Assembly: GCF_013408655.1 (NCBI RefSeq)
Contig: NZ_JACCBP010000002.1
Coordinates: 310,001-374,000 of the forward strand
Length of the DNA: 64,000 nt
Direction: 5' to 3'
Source: Pigmentiphaga litoralis
GTDB taxonomy: Bacteria > Pseudomonadota > Gammaproteobacteria > Burkholderiales > Burkholderiaceae_B
Under the pieces are notes generated by a model that saw only the letters and a program-made list of their open reading frames with translations, did no database searches and was not told the DNA's origin. Shown here one piece after another: positions 57,801-64,000 of the stretch; the first letter of the stretch is position 1; every line of letters starts with the position of its first letter. The translations under genes and the position numbers were made by a program.

Positions 57801-59416
57801 CCGGACGTCAATTCGCGGTGATGGCAGACAGCTCGTACACCGTTCGTATGGAAGAAAGCGCGGATATCGAAGCCTTGCTTGCCAGTGTTGAAAGCCGTCT
57901 GGGGCCGGTGTCCGAGGTCTGCCATATGTGGAGTACGGATCCAGCGACAGTTATTCCCGATCCCCATGCCTCGATAACGAAGGGATTCTTCAGTGTGCTG
58001 GCGATCACGCGTGCCTTGGGCAAGGGCGCGCATCGCCCTGTTGTGCTGACCCTGGTGTCGACGGGACTGGAAGACGTCATCGGCACGGAACTCCTATTCG
58101 AAGAACGCGCCATGCTTTACGGACCGCTCAAGGTGATCCCTCAAGAGTACCCGCACATCGCGTGCCGTCTTGTCGACGTGGTGCCTCCCACTACACGTGA
58201 GTCCGCGTCGCGTGTCGCACAGCAGATCGTCAAAGAGATGGAGGACGGCGACAGGACCCGCGTCGTGGCGTACCGCGGTGCGCACCGGTGGGTGAAGACC
58301 TATGACCGCGTAGCTGGCAAGACAGCGGTCGTTCAACGTTTCCGCAAGCACGGTGTGTACCTCATTACGGGGGGGCTGGGCGGCATGGGCCTGGCGTTCG
58401 CAACGTACTTGGCGCAGCACTGGCAAGCACGACTCGTGTTGCTGGCACGCAGTTCACTGCGGGCCCCAAGCACGGCGGTCGCAGATCTTGAACGCTTGGG
58501 GGCGAAGGTGCTCGTGATTCAGGCAGACGTCGCAGACGAAGCCCAACTGCGCGATGCCCTGAAATCCATCGAACGCGACGTTGGTCCGCTGAACGGCGTC
58601 GTCCACGCCGCTGGCATCGCAGGCGGTGGACTGATTGCCAGCAGCACGCCTGCGCAGGCAGACAAGGTATTCGCCGCAAAAGTCCGCGGAACCAAAAAGC
58701 TTCTGTCGCTTCTTGCGGACAAGCCCGTCGACTTCATCGTCCTGTGCTCATCGCTTGCGGGCGTGGCAGGGGGAATAGGCAAGGTCGACTACGCCGCTGC
58801 CAATGCCTACATGGATGCAGCTGCAATGCGCGCTCAGCGTGATGATCGGCGCGTCATCTCGATCGCCTGGGATGGTTGGCGTGGCGTGGGCATGGCGGCG
58901 AGAACCGACATGCCCGAGGGGGCAGGGATTGATCCATCCTCGGGTGTCCTTGCCTTCACGCACATCGTCAACGGAATGGGTGCTCCGCAGATTGTCGTGT
59001 GTCCCGACGACTTGAACGCACGCTTGAACATGGACGTAACCGCCATGCTCGAATTTGCGCAGTCCTCAGTGCCCGCATCCAGGGCGCTTTCTAGCCGATC
59101 GCGTCCTGAGCTTGACGTTGTATTTGTTGAACCATGTGGTGAGTTGGAGACCGGTCTAGCGAGCATATGGACGGACCTGACAGGCGTTTCGCCTGTCGGT
59201 GTACACGACAGCTTATTCGACCTGGGAGGTGACTCTTTGCTCGCTATCAGGGTGTTAGCAAAAGTCCGGGCTGAATACGGGATCGCGATCGATCCTACTG
59301 AATTCTTTAAAGACCCCACAATTTCGGAACTGGCGGCGGTCGTGGAAAGCCGCTTGATCGATGAGATCGAGCTGGAGTGTGATGCATCGTCGGCTGAGGG
59401 ATCGGCTAATGAATAA
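54884..59416 (+). CDS. Type I modular PKS: KS-AT-KR-ACP
   Basis: 1510 residues. KS has VQTACSTSL (Cys near 188), EAHGTGTTLGDPIE and NIGHLDAAAG; AT has PGQGAQHVGMG, GHSIGEY near 640 and the malonyl-type HAFH in HVSHAFHSAM; a KR structural half and KR Rossmann loop LITGGLGGMGLAF (near 1160) with SSLAGVAGGIGKVDYAAANA; ACP Ser in LGGDSLLAI near 1449. There is no DH or ER domain. One malonyl unit would be added to the Ser-bound chain and reduced to a beta-hydroxy acid. The KR lacks a clear LDD or Trp type signature, so the hydroxyl configuration is open. The gene overlaps both neighbours. Confidence 0.93.
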   Translation: MTDPTQHHGVSGLDVAIIGMAGRFPSADNVDALWENLCNGVEAVTRYDDDALAALHVPHELIADPDYVKAGVRLDGVDRFDAAFFGYTPRDAERIDPQHRIFLECAWHALEHAGYDPYRYNGLVGVYAGSGANVYLMRNLLRGGDLEQGTGVAELLGLMSGNMPDALATRVAYKLNLRGPAVTVQTACSTSLMAVHTACQALLGHECDMALAGGVSLNLLQNGGYRYQAGAIFSPDGHCRAFDAKAAGTLQGSGAALVVLKRLADAVRDGDIIHAVIKGSAANNDGSEKVGFTAPSVNGQAAVIRAAQEVADVSADSIGYVEAHGTGTTLGDPIEVAALTQAFRASTARTQYCAIGSVKTNIGHLDAAAGVTGLIKATLALKRRTLPPSLNYETPNPQIDFANSPFYVNTVCKPWETDGAVRRAGVSSFGIGGTNVHVILEEAPPHMAADIAAAQPPATALHLLPVSARTGSALKAVMQNLGDALERAHDVTLHDVAHTLRAGRRHMPHRAAVLARSTAAAADALLYRDAATIVEGQILSERPSVAFLFPGQGAQHVGMGKALYDSEPVFRDCIDRCSALLRPHLALDLRDLLFPTADQAVAAAERLAQTAMTQPALFVVEYAMAQWWQHQGIQPDAMLGHSIGEYTAACVAGVFTLEDGLSIVAARGRLLQSMPPGAMLAISLPEKELRAHRYAGCDLAAVNADDLCVLSGPADAIERAEQDLLSRGIGARRLHVSHAFHSAMVEPMLARFEALLATVPLRAPAIPFLSNVTGCWITDDQATSPAYWANHVRSTVRFADGLGVLLEKSDRAVLEVGPGDTLTGLARRHAGVAGRPATASQCHPQRAASNGEQPARCLAQLWVAGVDVQALRGKGAGRRVPLPGYPFERERYWVERAANAHGADRHRDVTPTDDVQRWMYAPVWKRERLDPRQVDAPVTETACVLVVGDAQDLVDAVGKALRASGRSVVRVCAGRQFAVMADSSYTVRMEESADIEALLASVESRLGPVSEVCHMWSTDPATVIPDPHASITKGFFSVLAITRALGKGAHRPVVLTLVSTGLEDVIGTELLFEERAMLYGPLKVIPQEYPHIACRLVDVVPPTTRESASRVAQQIVKEMEDGDRTRVVAYRGAHRWVKTYDRVAGKTAVVQRFRKHGVYLITGGLGGMGLAFATYLAQHWQARLVLLARSSLRAPSTAVADLERLGAKVLVIQADVADEAQLRDALKSIERDVGPLNGVVHAAGIAGGGLIASSTPAQADKVFAAKVRGTKKLLSLLADKPVDFIVLCSSLAGVAGGIGKVDYAAANAYMDAAAMRAQRDDRRVISIAWDGWRGVGMAARTDMPEGAGIDPSSGVLAFTHIVNGMGAPQIVVCPDDLNARLNMDVTAMLEFAQSSVPASRALSSRSRPELDVVFVEPCGELETGLASIWTDLTGVSPVGVHDSLFDLGGDSLLAIRVLAKVRAEYGIAIDPTEFFKDPTISELAAVVESRLIDEIELECDASSAEGSANE

Positions 59417-62400
59417 TCGTGACGCCCTCCAAGCCCGTCGTTCCTCGCTTTCAACTGAAGCGCGCTCTCGACTGCAAGCTCGACTCGGCCGCGGCGACGC
59501 TCACAGATCCACCCGAACCGAGTCAATCGAGCGCAACACTGCCGCTGGGCGACCGCCGCTTTCGCACGCGCAGCAACGTCAGTGGGTACTTTGGCAAATG
59601 GACCCTGCAAGCACTGCGTACCACCTATGCGGTGCACTGACTTTTACCGGCGAGCTCAATGTGCCAGCGCTTCAGACCTGCGTTGGCGCCGTCGTGAGTC
59701 GTCACGATTCCCTGCGCGCAACATTTGAAGAAATATCGGGTGGCGAGATCGGACAAACCGTAAGCGAGTCAGCTGCGTTCCTCTTTGAATGCACTGACCT
59801 TCGTGAATACAGTGATGATGAGCAGCTCATGCGTCTTCAAGCGATAGTTGATCGCGCGACAAGAAAACCTTTCGATCTGCGAACCGGACCGCTGCTACGA
59901 ACAGTTCTGATCCGGACCCGCGAGGATCAGCACCAGTTCGTGGTGGTCATGCACCATATCACCTCAGATGAATGGTCTATACAAATCATCTTGGATGAAT
60001 TGCGCGCTTTCTACGATGCGAGAGTCACCGGCGCGATTCCTCAGTTAGAGGACCCCGAGATCCGATATGCGGATTACGCAGCCTGGCAGCGGCGCTGGGT
60101 GCAAAGTGCAGATTGCGATAAGCAGGTTTCATGGTGGCGCGACTATCTTCGCGATGAACAGTCCGTGTTGGAGCTCGTACCAGACCATCCCCGCAACGCC
60201 GACGGCAAGTACCAAGCCAGCACTTATCGCTTTGATATCGCCGCTGATCTGATCATTGCTCTTTCCGACATGACGCGAAGACGCGGTGGCACGTTGTTCG
60301 TCGCCCTGGCTACGGCTCTTCAAGCGGTCCTGTTTCGGTACACCGGTCAAGAAAGGTTCAACATCGGCATCCCGGTGAGCAATCGCACGCGGGATGAATT
60401 GAGCCGAGTGGTTGGGCTTTTCGTGAATACGGTGGTACTGCGCTCTCGGCTTTGCAACCGCATGTCCCTAAATGAACTGTGGACGTGCACTCGCGATTCA
60501 CTATTCGATATTCAAGCGCGTCAGGAAGTACCTTTCGAAAAACTCGTCGAGCTTACAGATTCGGTTCGTCGTTTAGACAGACAGCCACTGTTTCAAGTGA
60601 TGTTCAACCATCTAAAACGAAAACAGCCAGCCAAGCAATCTTGGCGAGGCGTTACGGTTGAACGATTACTCATAGACGAGCCTGACGCGCAGATCGAACT
60701 GGGCCTTCAAACAATCGAGTCGCACGACGGCAAGGTTGAAGCGTGCATCACATTTGCGAAAGAGCTATTCGAGCCAAGCACCATTGCTCGTTTGGCCAGC
60801 CACTATCTGACCATGCTGCGAGCGCTGTCTGAAGACCCTGACCAAGCAATCGCAGATGTCGAGATGCTCGATCACTCAGAGATTCTGCACCTCAATTCTT
60901 GCGGTCAAGGGGAAACTACCAGCGCTGCGCCTTCAGCTGTGCACAAAGTGTTCGAAGCGATAACGCTTAAGCAACCCCACAGCGTTGCCCTGCTGCTCAA
61001 CGGCGAGTCGATGACTTACGACGCTCTGAACGCAAGGGCCAATCGCCTGGCGCACTTGTTGATCCAAAGAGGGGTGGGGCCGGACACTCTGGTCGGCATC
61101 GCGCTCGACCGATCTTTCGATATGGTCGTAAGCTTGCTTGCCGTTCTGAAAGCTGGGGGCGCCTATGTCCCACTTGATCCCAAGTACCCGAAAGAACGCT
61201 TGGCGCACATGATCCAGGACAGTGGCCTCAATGTACTGATCTCTCGGGTGAATTGTTCTTTTCTGCCTGATACCCAGGCGAAGCCGCAATGCATAGCTAT
61301 CGACGATATTCAGTTGTCCGGTTGCAAAGATAGTGACCCCGTCGTCGAAGGACATCTCGAACAACTGGCTTATGTCATCTATACCTCGGGGTCGACCGGA
61401 CGTCCGAAGGGCGTTGGGGTATCCCACGGTTGCCTGATTCGACATGCAAAAACGATGTCTGATGTATTCGGACTTTCTGCGTGCGATCGCGTTCTTCAGT
61501 TTTCGACGCTTAACTTCGATGGGTGCATCGAGCAAATATTTCCGACGTTGATCAGCGGTGCTGCTTTGGTACTACGTGGTAATGACCTTTGGGACAGCCT
61601 TACCTTTCATCGTTGCCTGCTGCGCGATCAAATCACGGTCGTCGACATCACTACGGCTTATTGGATGGTCCTGGTTCAGGACTTCGTTCGTTTCCGTGTG
61701 AGTTGCCATGGCGCTTTGAGGCAACTTCATATCGGAGGCGAAGCAATGCCCCCAGAAGGACTCAAGGCGTGGCTGAAGGCTGGTCTTGGCCACGTCAGAT
61801 TGCTAAATACGTATGGTCCGACTGAGGCGACCGTAACCGCATCAGTCCTTGATTGCAAACCGTACGTGGACGGGCATATCGACCTGCCGCTCAATATGCC
61901 GATCGGGCGCCCTCTGGCAGGTCGGCAGCTACTTGTGCTTGATCAGAATCTGGTTCAAACGCCTGTCGGGGTTCCTGGGGAACTCTTCATCGGCGGAGAG
62001 CTTCTGGCGCGTGGATACCTTGGACGCCGGGCACTTACCGCAGAAAGGTTTGTCGCCGATCCGTACGGCACCCCGGGCAGCCGGCTCTACCGATCCGGCG
62101 ATCTGGTTCGCTGGGATGCAAATCTCCGTTTGGAGTATCTCGGCCGTGTAGATCACCAGGTAAAGATCCGTGGATTTCGGGTTGAGCTTGGAGAGATTGA
62201 AGCTCAGTTGCTGGCCTTCTCAGGTGTCAGGGAAGCGATCGTGGTGGTGAAACGCGAGCCGGCTGGTGCACGTCTGATCGGCTACGTTTCTACCCAAGCC
62301 GACGCAGCAGTCGTCGGCGACGACTTGCGTCGTTGGTTGGAGTCCAGGTTGCCCGACTACATGGTGCCAAGTGCAATCCTGGTACTGCGAGCTTTGCCCT

Positions 62401-64000
62401 TAAATGCCAATGGCAAAGTGGACCGCCACGCACTGCCGGAGGTTGTCCCAGAGCAATCAGAAGAATACGAGATGCCTCTCGGCGACATGGAAACGGCGTT
62501 GGCTGATTTGTGGGGCGAAATACTGCGGGTTGCAAGCGTAAGTCGAAACGATAACTTCTTCGCCATGGGAGGAAACTCGATAGCTGCGTTGAGATTGACA
62601 GCCCGTATCAAGGCAGACATGCATGTGGAACTGCCGCTGCGTGATGTATTTCAGAACTCGTCTTTGCGATCGCTTGCGTTACACGTCGCCAAGTTGCATA
62701 GCCAACCCGCCGAGATGTTGACCGGGCCGACCACGCGCATCGGACGCCAGTCTTCGCAACCCGTCTCTCCAATGCAGCATCGGCTTTGGCTGACTGAGCG
62801 TATTGGAAGAGGCTCGGCGTCGCAGGGGCCCGCAGCGTACAACATGGCATTGGCTTTAAGGCTGAACGGCGCTTTGAACTCAGACGCACTCAAGATGGCA
62901 ATCGAAGCCGTCGTATTGCGGCATGAGGTACTTCGGACGGTATATCCGGAGGACGACAGCGGGAATCCGGTCGTTGTTATTCAGGCGGCACAGCCACTGG
63001 AGGTGCCGATAGACGTCATTCCGAATGACGCTATGGAAGCAACGGCAAAGGTCGCACAGTTGATAAAACAAACAGCGGACCTGCCTTTCGATCTTGAGAA
63101 CGGTCCGCTGCTGCGCGCTCGGTTGATAAGGTTAAGCAGCAAGAGCCACCTGCTCGTGCTTGCGGTACATCACATCGCTTTCGATGGGTGGTCCGAGTCC
63201 GTCTTCTTTCGTGACCTTGCCGAGTATTACGAAGCGCTGTGCTTGGACCGTAGCGTGGATCTTCCAGCGCTGAACGTCCAATATGCTGACTATGCGGTCT
63301 GGCACAGGAAACATCTTCACGCCACTTTGCTCGAAGCCGCGGCGTTCTGGCAAAAATATCTGTCAGACGCCCCTGCGGTGTCCACACTCAAGCTGGATTT
63401 CCCGCGGCGTCCAGGCGTAACCACTCAGGGCGATGCCGTCACCGTTGTCATACCTGGCAGCACCAGCGACGCAGTCCGCAAAGTCGCTCGCACGAATCGA
63501 ACATCAGTCTTCCTCATTCTGCTTGCAGTCTTCCTTGCCCAAATGCACCGGCTCAGCGAAAAGGACGACTTGGTAGTTGGCACTGATGTTGCAGGACGCG
63601 ATCAGCCCGATCTCGAGGATCTGATTGGCTTCTTCGTGAACGTTGTTCCGATCCGGTCGCGCTGGATGAACGGGGCGAACTTCTGCCAATGGCTCGAACA
63701 AACACAGGCGATGTTTCTGCAAGCCCTTGAGCATGCCTACGTTCCGTTCGACCAGATTATTGGACATGTCAAAGCGCCACGTGGTCGCGGGCACAGTCCC
63801 CTGGTCCAGCTTCTGTTTGTCATGCAAAACGTTCCGCGAAGCAACATCACGATGACTGGCTTGGAAGTCGAAGTCGTTCCGGCTGTCACACGAACATCAA
63901 AGTTCGACCTTGCGGTGTTCGTTAGTGATGATCCGAAGGGCCTGCAAGCAGAGTGGGTCTATTCAAGCGCGCTGTACCGCCGTGAAACGATCGAAAGCTT
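59409..64000 (+). CDS. NRPS, C-A-PCP-C... (partial, continues beyond the window)
   Basis: ATG 59409 lies within the PKS stop (8-base overlap); I translated the frame to the window end and found no stop in about 1530 codons. A short N-terminal linker (MNNRDALQARRSSLSTEARS) leads to a condensation domain with VMHHITSDEW near residue 180; adenylation with VIYTSGSTGRPKGVG near 655-669 and NTYGPTEATVT; PCP with MGGNSIAAL near 1055; a second condensation domain with VHHIAFDGW near 1254 is cut at the edge. Pocket residues read by hand are D-G-E-D-H-G-T-V-T-K, matching no code I can name with confidence. Base composition is clearly lower in GC than in the previous genes. Confidence 0.92.
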   Translation, partial: MNNRDALQARRSSLSTEARSRLQARLGRGDAHRSTRTESIERNTAAGRPPLSHAQQRQWVLWQMDPASTAYHLCGALTFTGELNVPALQTCVGAVVSRHDSLRATFEEISGGEIGQTVSESAAFLFECTDLREYSDDEQLMRLQAIVDRATRKPFDLRTGPLLRTVLIRTREDQHQFVVVMHHITSDEWSIQIILDELRAFYDARVTGAIPQLEDPEIRYADYAAWQRRWVQSADCDKQVSWWRDYLRDEQSVLELVPDHPRNADGKYQASTYRFDIAADLIIALSDMTRRRGGTLFVALATALQAVLFRYTGQERFNIGIPVSNRTRDELSRVVGLFVNTVVLRSRLCNRMSLNELWTCTRDSLFDIQARQEVPFEKLVELTDSVRRLDRQPLFQVMFNHLKRKQPAKQSWRGVTVERLLIDEPDAQIELGLQTIESHDGKVEACITFAKELFEPSTIARLASHYLTMLRALSEDPDQAIADVEMLDHSEILHLNSCGQGETTSAAPSAVHKVFEAITLKQPHSVALLLNGESMTYDALNARANRLAHLLIQRGVGPDTLVGIALDRSFDMVVSLLAVLKAGGAYVPLDPKYPKERLAHMIQDSGLNVLISRVNCSFLPDTQAKPQCIAIDDIQLSGCKDSDPVVEGHLEQLAYVIYTSGSTGRPKGVGVSHGCLIRHAKTMSDVFGLSACDRVLQFSTLNFDGCIEQIFPTLISGAALVLRGNDLWDSLTFHRCLLRDQITVVDITTAYWMVLVQDFVRFRVSCHGALRQLHIGGEAMPPEGLKAWLKAGLGHVRLLNTYGPTEATVTASVLDCKPYVDGHIDLPLNMPIGRPLAGRQLLVLDQNLVQTPVGVPGELFIGGELLARGYLGRRALTAERFVADPYGTPGSRLYRSGDLVRWDANLRLEYLGRVDHQVKIRGFRVELGEIEAQLLAFSGVREAIVVVKREPAGARLIGYVSTQADAAVVGDDLRRWLESRLPDYMVPSAILVLRALPLNANGKVDRHALPEVVPEQSEEYEMPLGDMETALADLWGEILRVASVSRNDNFFAMGGNSIAALRLTARIKADMHVELPLRDVFQNSSLRSLALHVAKLHSQPAEMLTGPTTRIGRQSSQPVSPMQHRLWLTERIGRGSASQGPAAYNMALALRLNGALNSDALKMAIEAVVLRHEVLRTVYPEDDSGNPVVVIQAAQPLEVPIDVIPNDAMEATAKVAQLIKQTADLPFDLENGPLLRARLIRLSSKSHLLVLAVHHIAFDGWSESVFFRDLAEYYEALCLDRSVDLPALNVQYADYAVWHRKHLHATLLEAAAFWQKYLSDAPAVSTLKLDFPRRPGVTTQGDAVTVVIPGSTSDAVRKVARTNRTSVFLILLAVFLAQMHRLSEKDDLVVGTDVAGRDQPDLEDLIGFFVNVVPIRSRWMNGANFCQWLEQTQAMFLQALEHAYVPFDQIIGHVKAPRGRGHSPLVQLLFVMQNVPRSNITMTGLEVEVVPAVTRTSKFDLAVFVSDDPKGLQAEWVYSSALYRRETIES

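Noticed and set aside
59419..59640. Small open frame after the PKS
   Set aside because: Out of frame with the large NRPS reading from ATG 59409, which is open to the window end and has condensation-domain motifs.

Overview
The window is GC-rich (hand counts of about 65-68% in typical lines) and reads as a chromosomal segment of a Burkholderiales bacterium, most likely Alcaligenaceae (Bordetella/Achromobacter/Pigmentiphaga-like). The signs are several Bug-type (tripartite tricarboxylate receptor) binding proteins, a pobR/pobA pair, a trimeric autotransporter with an ESPR signal peptide, and an mltD-gloB-methyltransferase-dnaQ-tRNA order that matches the conserved proteobacterial layout. Genus is an inference.

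Layout. 1-5 kb: end of a DctB-like kinase, a DctD-like sigma-54 regulator, mltD, gloB and a methyltransferase. 5-12.2 kb: a catabolic and efflux insert (FadR-type regulator, FAH hydrolase, Bug protein, RND pump) that sits where rnhA would be expected. 12.3-17 kb: dnaQ, tRNA-Val, a hipBA toxin-antitoxin pair, a lipoprotein and a rhomboid protease. 16.9-20.6 kb: pobR, pobA and an OprB-type porin. 20.7-29.1 kb: two closely related Bug proteins, an amidohydrolase/alpha-beta hydrolase operon with a divergent LysR gene, a PAS-PAS-GGDEF protein and a HAD phosphatase. 29.1-36.3 kb: a trimeric autotransporter adhesin with three 582-bp modules, a BamE/OmpA-like lipoprotein gene, and a 13-bp degenerate tandem array before a terminator. 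36.4-43.6 kb: a small CRSGxR protein, a DUF748/AsmA-like giant and a PatZ-like acyl-CoA synthetase/GNAT fusion. 43.7-45.6 kb: gltX and tRNA-Ala, tRNA-Glu and tRNA-Asp.

45.8-64 kb (running off the end) is the most notable region: a lipopeptide siderophore-type assembly line. A PvdS/OrbS-like ECF sigma factor precedes a promoter matching the iron-starvation sigma pattern TAAA-N17-CGTC. Behind it lie mbtH, a type II thioesterase, a Sfp-type PPTase, a SyrP/TauD-like dioxygenase, a FAAL-ACP-C-A(Ser)-PCP NRPS, a KS-AT-KR-ACP PKS and an NRPS (C-A-PCP-C...) cut by the window edge, all on one strand and mostly overlapping or closely spaced. The reading is: fatty acid activation, Ser addition, one malonyl extension with ketoreduction, then further amino acids. 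The final structure cannot be read because the cluster is incomplete here. Base composition drops visibly near 59 kb, inside the cluster.
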